Below are positions 8,564 through 17,166 of a stretch of DNA of 64,000 bases, in pieces; the first letter of the stretch is position 1; every line of letters starts with the position of its first letter. Location: positions 476,756-540,755 of the forward strand of contig NZ_NPKI01000011.1 in NCBI RefSeq assembly GCF_002284565.1, in the 5' to 3' direction. Made by a program: the position numbers and the translations under genes. A model generated the notes under the pieces. It ran no database searches. It had not been told where the DNA came from and saw nothing but the letters and a program-made list of their open reading frames with translations. This DNA is from Mesorhizobium mediterraneum (GTDB taxonomy: Bacteria > Pseudomonadota > Alphaproteobacteria > Rhizobiales > Rhizobiaceae).

Positions 8564-10273
8564 TCAGATCACGAACAGCCAGTTGGCGAGGAGCATCACC
8601 ACGACGCCGGCGATCAGCGTCAAATAGGGTAGGATGCCCGCCTTTCTGACGGCGAGATCGGACGACGTCATGCCGAGATCAGCCAGCATGTGGTCGGGGA
8701 ATTTGCCCTTGTCCTGGATGTAATGCCGGAAGCAGAACACTGGGATGATGAGGGCAGCCGTGATCAGCCCTGCCCACAGTGCCATCGGGTTCCAGATCTT
8801 TGCACCGGCGCCCATGAAGATCATGTTCACATAGGCAAGGATGGCGCCGAGGCCGAGCAGCCAGCTCGGTGCCTTCCACGGTCGCGCGATATGGCCGTTG
8901 TCGATGCGGTGGATCCATCCGGCATTGAGGTTGAGGAAGTTGAAGATGATGTATCCGCAATTCGACACGGCGAGGATGAAGAAGAAGCTGGTCGCATCGG
9001 CCGAAGCGATGGCCAGCACGAACAGATTGAAGATGAGGTCGGTCCACATCGCCCGCGTCGGGGCGCCATGCTCGTTGACGTGGCTGAGATAGCGCGGCAG
9101 CCAGCCATCGACCGAGCCCTGATAGAGCGTGCGCGAGGACCCCGCCATCGCCGTCATGATGCACAGCACCAGTGCCAGGATCATCAGCATCACCAGCAGG
9201 CTATGGATCAGCTGTCCGCCGCCGACCATTCCGGCCAAGGCATCGGCAACACCGGAGCCATCGACGATCGGGGTCGCCAGCATGCCGTTCAAGCCGAGCA
9301 CGCCCTGGAAGGTGAACGGCACCAGGATGAACAGCAGCATGCACAGCAGGCCGGAATAGAAGATCGCCTTGAAGGTGTCGGTGCCGGGATTCTTGAACTC
9401 GGACGTGTAGCAGACGGCTGTCTCGAAACCGTAGGTCGACCAGGCGGCGATGAACATGCCGCCGAGAACGAGGGTCCATCCGGCGATGTTCCACGCGCCG
9501 GGCTCGGGCGCGTAGGCGGCAGCCAGCGGCACCAGCGGCGAAAAGTTCGCCCAGTCGATCTGGCCGGTGATGATTGGCACGACGCCGACGATCAGCATCG
9601 GGATGATGACGAACAGGCCGATATATTTCTGCACGTTGGCCGTGCCCAGGATGCCGCGATGCTGGATCGAGAAAATGATCAGCATCAGCACTGCGCCGAT
9701 GAAGAAGGTTGCGTTGAAGGTGAAGGAGACCGGACCCAACGTGTGACCGTAGAGCGTCCAGTTGCGGATCGCCGGTGTGGCGGCCGCGCTCACCGCCGTG
9801 ATGGCGTCGGCGGCACTCGTTCCGGCATGAGCCGCGATGTAGGCGGCGACTTCCGGCGAGGTGTCGGTAAACAGCGGCACCGGCGCCAGCGCGTTGAGGA
9901 TGTAGGCGGCGGCGATCGAGCAGCCGAGCGACAGCACCGGCGACCAGGCGAACCAGTTGCACCACACCGAAAGCGGCGCGATGAACTTGGAATAACGAAG
10001 CCAGGCGGTGGCGCCATAAATCGAGGCGCCGCCGGACTTGTTCGGAAACAGGCCGGCGATCTCCGCATAGGTGAAGGATTGCAGGAAGCCCATGACCATG
10101 GACACCGTCCAGATCAGGAAGGCCAGCTTCCCGGTCGTGCCGGCAATGCCGCCGATCGAAAACAGCACAAGGGCGGGAACGCCGCTTGCCACCCAGAAGG
10201 CACCGCGCCAATCGATGTTCCGGTGCAACTTCCCTTCGGCAGCCGGCACCAAGGCAGAGACTATCGTGCTCAT
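8564..10273 (-). CDS. APC superfamily amino acid/amine permease
   Basis: 569 aa integral membrane protein with about 12-14 hydrophobic segments. The first helix carries the APC-family GGIAGTTGK-like unwound glycine motif, and the next contains YAEIAGLFPNKSGGASIYG, the typical APC TM2-TM3 signature. Family members are secondary transporters of amino acids, polyamines or related amines. It is the last minus-strand gene after tdm and the N-methylglutamate genes, 357 bp beyond a RIME-like repeat, and a hairpin terminator follows it. The neighbourhood makes a methylated amine or glutamate derivative a plausible substrate, but this is inference. No strong ribosome-binding site is visible at 10273. 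A small inverted repeat ACGCTT/AAGCGT at 10414-10432 lies in its upstream region. Confidence 0.88.
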   Translation of the reverse strand: MSTIVSALVPAAEGKLHRNIDWRGAFWVASGVPALVLFSIGGIAGTTGKLAFLIWTVSMVMGFLQSFTYAEIAGLFPNKSGGASIYGATAWLRYSKFIAPLSVWCNWFAWSPVLSLGCSIAAAYILNALAPVPLFTDTSPEVAAYIAAHAGTSAADAITAVSAAATPAIRNWTLYGHTLGPVSFTFNATFFIGAVLMLIIFSIQHRGILGTANVQKYIGLFVIIPMLIVGVVPIITGQIDWANFSPLVPLAAAYAPEPGAWNIAGWTLVLGGMFIAAWSTYGFETAVCYTSEFKNPGTDTFKAIFYSGLLCMLLFILVPFTFQGVLGLNGMLATPIVDGSGVADALAGMVGGGQLIHSLLVMLMILALVLCIMTAMAGSSRTLYQGSVDGWLPRYLSHVNEHGAPTRAMWTDLIFNLFVLAIASADATSFFFILAVSNCGYIIFNFLNLNAGWIHRIDNGHIARPWKAPSWLLGLGAILAYVNMIFMGAGAKIWNPMALWAGLITAALIIPVFCFRHYIQDKGKFPDHMLADLGMTSSDLAVRKAGILPYLTLIAGVVVMLLANWLFVI

Positions 10274-10475
10274 TTACGTGAATTCCCCATTTTTGATGTT
10301 CCCCATCGGCGACGGCCGACACCTCGCGATGCGTCACCGACGCACGCGTTGAACGACCTCAGGCGTTTTCCGCTCAGTAGTATTTTTTTCTTGGCAGTGA
10401 AGATTGATCCGTCACGCTTTCACGTCAAGCGTTTTTGTGAAGCTGTGCACAGCGCGCTTACGAAACACGCTCTTA

Positions 10476-10615
10476 CCTTCTCCTGTTGAGGGAGAAGGTG
10501 GCCTCGCGAAGCGAGGTCGGGGGTGATTCAGCTTGGCACCGACAGCACTCCGCCCAACCCCCCTCTTCCGTCTCGGCGCTGCGAGCCGGTCCACCTTCTC
10601 TCCCCGGGGAGAAGG
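10476..10615. repeat. RIME-like intergenic mosaic element, copy 1
   Basis: About 140 bp bounded by CCTTCTCC and GGAGAAGG arms, with internal GAGAAGGTGG / CCACCTTCTC and CCTCGCGAAGCGAGG stems. A second related copy in the same orientation lies at 13111-13257. The two flank the tdm gene. Elements of this type are known in rhizobial genomes as Rhizobium-specific intergenic mosaic elements. The rest of the 357 bp gap upstream of the APC permease holds only its promoter region. Confidence 0.7.
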
Positions 10616-10630
10616 CAAGGGATGCTGCCG

Positions 10631-13000
10631 TCAGGAACGCGGTCTGGTCTTCTGCGGGTCGTAGTGGGCGAAGGCGACGACGCGCGCCGGCAGCCGCTTG
10701 CTGTGGCCGTCAAGCTTGCCGATCTCAACCTCGGTGCCGATGGCGGAATGGGTGACGTCAAGCCTGGCCAGCGCGATGTTCTTGTTCAGCACCGGCGAAC
10801 GCGTGCTCGAAGTGACCTCGCCGATCTGGGCGCGGCCGACATGGACGCAATCGCCATGGCCGACCGCGACATTGGCGTCGATGTCGAGGCCGACCAGCTT
10901 CTTCTGCGGGTTTTCCTTGCGCCGGATCAGCGCCTCGCGGCCGATGAAATCGTCAGCCTTGGTCTTCAGCGGCACGGTGAAGCCGATGCCCGCCTCGAAC
11001 GGATCGGTCTGGTCGGAAAATTCATAGCCGGCAAAGATCAACCCGGCCTCGATGCGCACCATGTCGAGCGCCTGTAGTCCCATCGGCTTCAAGCCATGTG
11101 GCTGGCCGGCCTCCCAGATGGCGTCGAACACCTTTTCGGCGTCGCGCGGATGGCACCAGATCTCGTAGCCGAGCTCGCCGGTGTAGCCGGTGCGCGAGAC
11201 GACGACCGGAATGCCATTGCCGCCGCCGATGCGGGCAACGGCGAAGCGGAACCATTCGAGTTCCTCGATCGACGGCTGCAGCGGCGAGGTCCAGATGATC
11301 TCCTTGAGGATGTCGCGGCTCTTCGGCCCTTGCACCGCGACATTGTGCATCTGGTCGGTGGACGAGCGCACCAGCACGTTGAGGCCGAGGCTCATTGCCG
11401 TCTCGCGCAGCCATTCGCCGGAAAGATCGTCGCCGCCGACCCAGCGGAAATTGTCCTTGCCGAGCCTGAGCAGCGTGCCGTCGTCGATCATGCCGCCATG
11501 CTCGTAGCACATGGCGGAATAGACGACCTGGCCGACGCCGAGTTTCTTGACGTCGCGGGTGAGCGTGTATTGCAGCAGCGCTTCGGAATCCGGGCCGGTG
11601 ACCTCGAACTTGCGCAGCGGCGACAGGTCCATGATCACGGCATCTTGTCGGCAGGCCCAGTACTCGTCGATAGGACCTTGCCTAGCGAAGGAGTTGGCCA
11701 GCCAATAGCCCCTATACTCGACGAAGTTGCGGGTGTGCTTGGCAAAGCTCGAATGAAAAGCGGTCTCGCGGGTCATTTTCGGTTCCGAATCGGGCGTCAT
11801 GCGTCTGGCGATCGCTCGCGAGAATTTGTGCTGGCCGGAATAGGTCCGCACATGGATGTCGGTCAGGTTCCAGCCATTGGCCGGCGTGGTGTCGTCGGGG
11901 CAGGCGGACGATACGCAGACGATGTCGGTCAAGGCGCGCAGCAGCACATAGTCGCCCGGCCGCGACCACGGCTCGTCCGACACCATGACGCCATGCGCGT
12001 CGATCGCCGTGTTGAAGAAGAAGTTGATCGCCATCCAGCCGGCACGGGGGTTCACTCCCTTGTCCGACAGCGCACGGTTGAAATTCTCCGAGCAATTGGG
12101 GTGACCGGGATAGCCGATGTCGTCGTAATATTTGGCGGCGCAAGCGAGCGCGAACGCATCGTGCCGGCCGCAAGTATCATGCACCACTTCGACCAACGGC
12201 TCCATGTCCTGGTCGTAATATTTCGAATGCAGGCCGGGCATCGGATAGCTCGAGCCCATCAACGTGCGGGTCGTCGTCACGTCGAGCGGATGGTCGCGTC
12301 CATTGTCCAGCTTGCGCGCCGAAAAGCACTGGAAGTCCGTGCATTGGCGCCCGTCGACATCGATGATCTGCAGATAGTCGCCCGCCCTAACGAAGTAGGA
12401 TTCCGCGGTCGCCGAATGGACGCGCAGATCGAGCACCGGATCGGCGAGCGGATCGCCCAATTGCGACTTCGCCGCCGGACGGATCGTGGCGCGGCGGACG
12501 ATGACGCTAAGCGGCGTCGCCGTGTCATGGCCGTCGACCAGCATCGGCCCGCCCGGGGCGGCGATCAGCATCGACCCGTCGCGGGCGACGGCAAAACCCT
12601 GTTCGGTGCCGGCAGGGGCGGCGGCGCCGAAGACGCGGACCGCCTTCGCCTGATCAAGCTGCACCTGGCGTCGCTCCAGTCCCCGGCGCAAGGACGCGAG
12701 GCTGTCGTCGCCGTCGGCCAGCAGCGCCTTGATGCCGGCGGCGTTGCTGTTGGATTTCTCGCCGAAAATGCCGGCGTCGGTCACGCCGCTCTTGTCCCAT
12801 GCCAGCAGCTCACAGGCCTGTCCGCCTTCGACGTTGCGCACGGTGATGGTGTCACCGGCCTCGATCTCGATGAGCACCGCGCCATTGCCTTGGACGGAAT
12901 AGCGCTCCATGCCGGCCGGCAACGCGATCTGGCCGGGCCGCAGGATCAGGCTCGGCCGGGGCGGTCCGGCTGCGACGGCGGGGTAGGGCGACTGGCTCAT
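10631..13000 (-). CDS. tdm: Trimethylamine N-oxide demethylase (DUF1989-GcvT fusion)
   Basis: 789 aa. The architecture is diagnostic: an N-terminal DUF1989 (urea-carboxylase-associated) region to about residue 420, then a complete GcvT/aminomethyltransferase domain (about 430-789). Tdm enzymes of Methylocella and marine roseobacters have this layout and split TMAO into dimethylamine and formaldehyde, with the GcvT part binding tetrahydrofolate. Cysteines at 220, 277, 287, 303 and 367 in the DUF1989 part include the likely zinc ligands. It is downstream of mgdD on the same strand but separated from it by a RIME-like repeat, so it may have its own transcript. Its substrate is made by Tmm and imported by TmoXWV, both in this window. 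The identification rests on architecture plus context and is strong. Confidence 0.92.
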   Translation of the reverse strand: MSQSPYPAVAAGPPRPSLILRPGQIALPAGMERYSVQGNGAVLIEIEAGDTITVRNVEGGQACELLAWDKSGVTDAGIFGEKSNSNAAGIKALLADGDDSLASLRRGLERRQVQLDQAKAVRVFGAAAPAGTEQGFAVARDGSMLIAAPGGPMLVDGHDTATPLSVIVRRATIRPAAKSQLGDPLADPVLDLRVHSATAESYFVRAGDYLQIIDVDGRQCTDFQCFSARKLDNGRDHPLDVTTTRTLMGSSYPMPGLHSKYYDQDMEPLVEVVHDTCGRHDAFALACAAKYYDDIGYPGHPNCSENFNRALSDKGVNPRAGWMAINFFFNTAIDAHGVMVSDEPWSRPGDYVLLRALTDIVCVSSACPDDTTPANGWNLTDIHVRTYSGQHKFSRAIARRMTPDSEPKMTRETAFHSSFAKHTRNFVEYRGYWLANSFARQGPIDEYWACRQDAVIMDLSPLRKFEVTGPDSEALLQYTLTRDVKKLGVGQVVYSAMCYEHGGMIDDGTLLRLGKDNFRWVGGDDLSGEWLRETAMSLGLNVLVRSSTDQMHNVAVQGPKSRDILKEIIWTSPLQPSIEELEWFRFAVARIGGGNGIPVVVSRTGYTGELGYEIWCHPRDAEKVFDAIWEAGQPHGLKPMGLQALDMVRIEAGLIFAGYEFSDQTDPFEAGIGFTVPLKTKADDFIGREALIRRKENPQKKLVGLDIDANVAVGHGDCVHVGRAQIGEVTSSTRSPVLNKNIALARLDVTHSAIGTEVEIGKLDGHSKRLPARVVAFAHYDPQKTRPRS

Positions 13001-13110
13001 CTCGACCCTGTGTCTTGAGAAACAAGTTTGCCTGTGTGTGAAATTATTTTAGCAGCAAGAATAGGCGGCAAGGCCGGATTTGGCAAGGTGAAGGTGGCAC
13101 GCCTGCTCTT

Positions 13111-13257
13111 CCTTCTCCCCCTGTGGGAGAAGGTGGCCGAGCGAAGCTCGGTCGGATGAGGGGTGCTCCAGCTAGGCATTGCCGCACTCCGTCCAACACC
13201 CCTCATCCGTCTTGGCGCTACGCGCCAATCCACCTTCTCCCACAAGGGGAGAAGGGA
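13111..13257. repeat. RIME-like intergenic mosaic element, copy 2
   Basis: About 147 bp with outer arms CCTTCTCCCC/GGGGAGAAGG, and inner pairs GAGAAGGTGG / CCACCTTCTC and GGATGAGGGGT / ACCCCTCATCC. Same orientation as the copy at 10476-10615. It fills most of the 268 bp between mgdD and tdm; no gene is seen in the rest. Confidence 0.75.
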
Positions 13258-13268
13258 AGAGGCAGGCG

Positions 13269-13913
13269 CTACCCCAATTCCTCTGAATACCCGATCTCGG
13301 CCCCATGCTCGGCGGCCGCGTCGAGCATCGTGTGCCACAGGCTTTCGGCGAAGGTTGCAAAAACCAGAAGGTTGAACACCGCCTGACCGTCCGGCCGGTC
13401 ATAGCCACGCCAGAGATTGACGCTGGTATGGTCGATCGATGTCGCGGCGGCAGTGCCGGTCGGAAACGCCGCCGGGTGCAGATCGATCGACGACAGTTTC
13501 GCCAGCATGGCCCGCGCCTTGGCTCCCGAGACGCTGATCAGGACCCGCGCATGCGACTGGTCGGACAGCGATGCCGATTGCGAAAACGCCTCGCTCAAAA
13601 TGTCGATCGCGTGCTTGCCGCCCTTCGATAGGACGAGGAACTGATCAGGTCCCGACCAGATGAGCGTCACGTCCGAAGCGCTGACCGCCTTCGGTACATT
13701 CGGAGCCGCCATGCCGAAACGGGCTTTGGCGGTGCGTGCCAGTTCCGCCCCTTTGCCGCGCCGCGCCATCACCTGGATCAGTTCGAAATTGCGGATCTCA
13801 GTGAGCGAAATGCCCGGTTCGACGTCACGCGCGCCATAGGCGCCCACGACAAGCGCGTGCTCCAGCGGACTGCGAGAAGCCCAGGAAAACTCAGCCACGC
13901 TGGCGCCCTCCAT
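13269..13913 (-). CDS. mgdD: N-methylglutamate dehydrogenase subunit D (SoxG-like)
   Basis: 214 aa, the length of heterotetrameric sarcosine oxidase gamma subunits. It has the SoxG-type core (RNFELIQVMARRGK near the N-terminus, WSGPDQFLVL, and a C-terminal WRGYDRPDGQAVFNLLVFATFAESLW-like region described here only by its ends). It is the smallest structural subunit and binds at the folate half of the complex. The start at 13913 is inside the end of mgdC (23 bp overlap), so translation is coupled; the longer frame has no conserved residues. On sequence alone it could be sarcosine oxidase; the upstream gmaS-mgsABC genes make it the N-methylglutamate dehydrogenase version. Confidence 0.88.
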   Translation of the reverse strand: MEGASVAEFSWASRSPLEHALVVGAYGARDVEPGISLTEIRNFELIQVMARRGKGAELARTAKARFGMAAPNVPKAVSASDVTLIWSGPDQFLVLSKGGKHAIDILSEAFSQSASLSDQSHARVLISVSGAKARAMLAKLSSIDLHPAAFPTGTAAATSIDHTSVNLWRGYDRPDGQAVFNLLVFATFAESLWHTMLDAAAEHGAEIGYSEELG

Positions 13914-16875
13914 CCGGATCGTAGAAGACGGGATTGCACAGCTCGACGTCATAGTCTTCGCCGCGCAGCGGGTCATGCGCATGGACGATCTCGCCGATGC
14001 GTTCGCGGCCGCGTTCGACAAGCGCCAGCCCGATCCACTGGTCGAGCGTCGGTGAGAAGCAGACCGAGGTGACATAGCCCTGGTCGTTGGCGGAACCCGG
14101 TATCTCGCCCTTCGGAATGATATGCGCGCCGGCGCGCAGGCGGCGCGCTCTGTCCGTCGGCTTCATGCCGACCACGACCTGCCGGTCGGGAGCGACCAGC
14201 GCCTCGCGCCCGGCCATGACGCGGCCGATAAAATCCTTCTTGGTCGACATTATCTTGCCTAGGCCGAGATCGGCAGCGGTGGTGGTGCCGTTCAGCTCCG
14301 GTCCGGCGACATGGCCCTTTTCGATGCGCATGACGCCGAGCGCCTCGGTGCCGTAGGGCGTCACGCTGAACGGTTTGCCGGCTAGCATCAGGTTGCGCAC
14401 AAGCGCGTCGCCATAGCGGGCCGGAACGGAGATCTCGAACGCCATCTCGCCGGAGAACGAGATGCGGAACAACCGTGCCCTGATGCCACCGCGAAGCGTC
14501 ACTTCCCGCGCGCCCATGAACGGAAAGCCCTCGTTCGACAGATCCTCGGCCGGATCAACGATTTCCCGAAGCAGATCTCGGGTTTTCGGCCCGGCGATAG
14601 AGAATTGCGCCCACTGGTCGGAGACGGAGGTCAGCTGCACGTCGAGTTCAGGAAACAGCACCTGCCGGCAGAATTCGAGATGCTGCATCACCGGGCCGGC
14701 CTTGGCGGTGGTGGTGGTCAGGAAATAATGATCCTCGGCCAGCCGCGACGTGGTGCCGTCGTCATAGACGATGCCGTCCTCGCGCAGCATCAGCCCGTAG
14801 CGGGCTTTTCCCACGGCGAGACTGGAGAAGGTGTTGATATAGACGCGGTCGAGGAAGGCGCCGGCATCCGGGCCGTGCACATCGATCTTGCCGAGCGTCG
14901 AGACATCGCAGAAGCCGACGCCGCCGCGCACCGCCTTGACCTCGCGGGTGACCGATTCCAGCCAATCCTTTTCGCCGGCGCGTGGGTACCATTGCGCGCG
15001 CTTCCACAAGCCGGTGTCGACGAACACCGCGTCCTGTTCAGCTGCCCAGTGATGCGACGGCGTCAGTCTTGTCGCATGGAAGGTCTCGTCGCGATGATGG
15101 CCGGCAAAGGCGCCGATGGCGACCGGCACATAGGGCGGACGGTAGATCGTCGTGCCGGTCTCGGGAATGGATTTGCCTGACACCGCCGCCATGATGGCGA
15201 GGCCGGCGACGTTCGAGGTCTTGCCCTGGTCGGTGGCCATGCCGAGCGTCGTATAGCGTTTCAGATGCTCGACCGATTCAAAGCCTTCGCGCTGCGCCAG
15301 TTCGATGTCGGAAGCGGTGACGTCATGCTGGTAGTCGACAAAGGCTTTCCCTTTGCCGGCGACATGCCAGAGCGGGGTCAGCGAAAAAGCCTCGTCATCG
15401 GCGACGGGCGGCGTGCCGGCATTGCCGCTGTGTCCCGCGTTCAGTGCCGCTGCCGCACCCGCGGCAAATCCTTGGCGCAGGCAGGCGCCGAGGCCGAAGG
15501 CGCCATTGGCGGCACCGGCGGCCACCATGCCAGGAGGGGCGCCGTCCGGCACAAAGGCCGATATATCGTCATGCCATTTCGGCCGGCCGCGATGGTAGGA
15601 GGTCAGCCCGACCGCCGGATTCCAGCCGCCGGAGACGGCAAGCCCGTCGGCTTCGACCTCCGCACGGGCACCGCCGGTGAGCGCCACGGAGATTTTCCTC
15701 ACACCGTCCTTGCCGCCTTCGACACCGGCGACCGAACCGTTCAACACCGGAAACTCGGCCTTGGCGGCAAGCGCGTGATGCGCGGCGGACACGTCCGGGC
15801 GTGCATCGACGACCGCTGCGATCTGCAATCCGGCGCCAAGTGCCGCCTCGACCGTCCGCCAGCCATCCGCATTGTTGGTGAACAGCGCGATCCTCTTCGC
15901 AGGGGTTGCCGCATAGCGCTCTACATAGGTCCGCATTGCCGAAGCCATCATCACGCCGGGCGTATCGTTTCCGGCAAAGACGATCGGCCGTTCGATGGCG
16001 CCGGCGGCAACAATCGAGCGCTTTGCCACGATCCGCCACAGCCGCTGGCGGACCTGGTGTTCGGGCGGGGAGGGCAGGTGGTCGTTGACCCGCTCGATCG
16101 CGCCATAGGTGCCGCCATCATAGACGCCGAACAGCGTCGTGCGGCTCATTATGCGGACATCGGGCAGCGTCGTGAGCTCGGCCAGCGTGCGCGAAATCCA
16201 TTCGGCCGCCGTCATGCCGTCGATCGTGCCGCCATCGGCAAGCAGGCGGCCGCCAAGCGCAAAATCTTCCTCGCACAGGATGACGCGGGCGCCGCTGCGC
16301 CCGGCGGCAAGCGCTGCCGCCAGCCCGGCCGGGCCGGAACCGGCGATCAGAACGTCGCAATACGCCCAGGCCTTGTCGTAATGGTCGGGATCGGCGACGC
16401 CAGCTGCGCGGCCAAGACCGGCGGCGCGGCGGATTGCCGGCTCGTAGATCGCTTCCCAGAATTTTGCCGGCCACATGAAGGTCTTGTAGTAAAAGCCGGC
16501 AACGAAGATCGGCGCGAACAGCTGGTTCACCGCCATCAGATCGTGGCGCAGCGACGGCCAGCGGTTCTGGCTGGCGGCTTCGAGACCATCGTAAAGCTCG
16601 GCCGTGGTCGCTTTGGTGTTTGGCTCGCGGCGCGCCCCCGTTCGCAGCTCGACCAAGGCGTTGGGCTCTTCCGAGCCAGCGGTCAGGATGCCGCGCGGCC
16701 GGTGGTATTTGAACGAGCGGCCGACCAGCTTGACGCCATTGGCAATCAGCGCCGAGGCAAGCGTGTCACCCTCGAAGCCGGCAAGGGTTTTGCCGTCGAA
16801 GCGAAAATTCAACGGTGCCGAACGATCGATAAGGCCGCCGCTCTCCAGCCGGTGTGTCTGTGCGCGACTGACCAT
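13891..16875 (-). CDS. mgdC: N-methylglutamate dehydrogenase subunit C (SoxA-like, GcvT C-domain)
   Basis: 994 aa, matching sarcosine oxidase alpha subunits. Order of parts: an N-terminal 2Fe-2S-ferredoxin-like fold as in SoxA (residues 20-100, with RSFKYHRPRG), a dinucleotide-binding domain starting at about 174 (DVLIAGSGPAGLA), and a GcvT-type tetrahydrofolate-binding domain from about 600 to the end. The complex oxidises N-methylglutamate to glutamate and passes the methylene group to tetrahydrofolate. The start at 16875 overlaps the mgdB stop codon as TGATG, so the two are translationally coupled. The upstream extension of the open frame (to 16992) lies over mgdB and is rejected. The assignment as Mgd rather than sarcosine oxidase depends on the gene cluster. 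Confidence 0.92.
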   Translation of the reverse strand: MVSRAQTHRLESGGLIDRSAPLNFRFDGKTLAGFEGDTLASALIANGVKLVGRSFKYHRPRGILTAGSEEPNALVELRTGARREPNTKATTAELYDGLEAASQNRWPSLRHDLMAVNQLFAPIFVAGFYYKTFMWPAKFWEAIYEPAIRRAAGLGRAAGVADPDHYDKAWAYCDVLIAGSGPAGLAAALAAGRSGARVILCEEDFALGGRLLADGGTIDGMTAAEWISRTLAELTTLPDVRIMSRTTLFGVYDGGTYGAIERVNDHLPSPPEHQVRQRLWRIVAKRSIVAAGAIERPIVFAGNDTPGVMMASAMRTYVERYAATPAKRIALFTNNADGWRTVEAALGAGLQIAAVVDARPDVSAAHHALAAKAEFPVLNGSVAGVEGGKDGVRKISVALTGGARAEVEADGLAVSGGWNPAVGLTSYHRGRPKWHDDISAFVPDGAPPGMVAAGAANGAFGLGACLRQGFAAGAAAALNAGHSGNAGTPPVADDEAFSLTPLWHVAGKGKAFVDYQHDVTASDIELAQREGFESVEHLKRYTTLGMATDQGKTSNVAGLAIMAAVSGKSIPETGTTIYRPPYVPVAIGAFAGHHRDETFHATRLTPSHHWAAEQDAVFVDTGLWKRAQWYPRAGEKDWLESVTREVKAVRGGVGFCDVSTLGKIDVHGPDAGAFLDRVYINTFSSLAVGKARYGLMLREDGIVYDDGTTSRLAEDHYFLTTTTAKAGPVMQHLEFCRQVLFPELDVQLTSVSDQWAQFSIAGPKTRDLLREIVDPAEDLSNEGFPFMGAREVTLRGGIRARLFRISFSGEMAFEISVPARYGDALVRNLMLAGKPFSVTPYGTEALGVMRIEKGHVAGPELNGTTTAADLGLGKIMSTKKDFIGRVMAGREALVAPDRQVVVGMKPTDRARRLRAGAHIIPKGEIPGSANDQGYVTSVCFSPTLDQWIGLALVERGRERIGEIVHAHDPLRGEDYDVELCNPVFYDPDGGRQRG

Positions 16876-17150
16876 CAGGCCCCAACCTTGGCGGCGCCGG
16901 CGCCTGCCGCCGGCTCGACCGACGAAATCTCGTGTGTCAGCGTGTTGCGGGTGATCTTCAGCCAGGCCCGGCAGCCGCCGCCATGATACCAATGCTCGGT
17001 CGTCTCGCCGGCAATGTTGTCGCGCAGATAGACGTAGTCGAAGACGTCGTCCTCCGAGGCGCCGGCCGCCGGACGCACCGGCTTGGCGTCGCCGAGATAG
17101 GTGAACTCGCCGAGTTCGCGTTCGCCGCAGAAGGGACAGACAATACGCAT
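16875..17150 (-). CDS. mgdB: N-methylglutamate dehydrogenase subunit B (SoxD-like)
   Basis: 91 aa, the normal size of the zinc-binding delta subunit of heterotetrameric sarcosine oxidases. It begins MRIVCPFCGERE, giving a CxxC pair at Cys5 and Cys8, and later has HWYHGGGCRAW, which supplies the His and Cys that complete the zinc site in SoxD. The start at 17150 is chosen because the CPFCG motif lies at the extreme N-terminus in this family. It sits 16 bp after mgdA and overlaps mgdC by one base. Confidence 0.92.
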   Translation of the reverse strand: MRIVCPFCGERELGEFTYLGDAKPVRPAAGASEDDVFDYVYLRDNIAGETTEHWYHGGGCRAWLKITRNTLTHEISSVEPAAGAGAAKVGA

Positions 17151-17166
17151 GTTTTCTGGACCGTCC

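Noticed and set aside
8690..10489. 599-codon plus-strand frame opposite the APC permease
   Set aside because: Composition is that of a codon-position shadow; the opposite strand codes for a good membrane transporter.
11096..13018. 640-codon plus-strand frame opposite tdm
   Set aside because: Antisense shadow of a well-supported DUF1989-GcvT protein; no domain or ribosome-binding site.
13111..13257. CRISPR or IS remnant
   Set aside because: No regular spacer pattern, transposase or target duplication; it matches the mosaic intergenic repeats of rhizobia.
15265..16986. 573-codon plus-strand frame opposite mgdC
   Set aside because: Antisense shadow with low-complexity Arg/Gly/Ala content.
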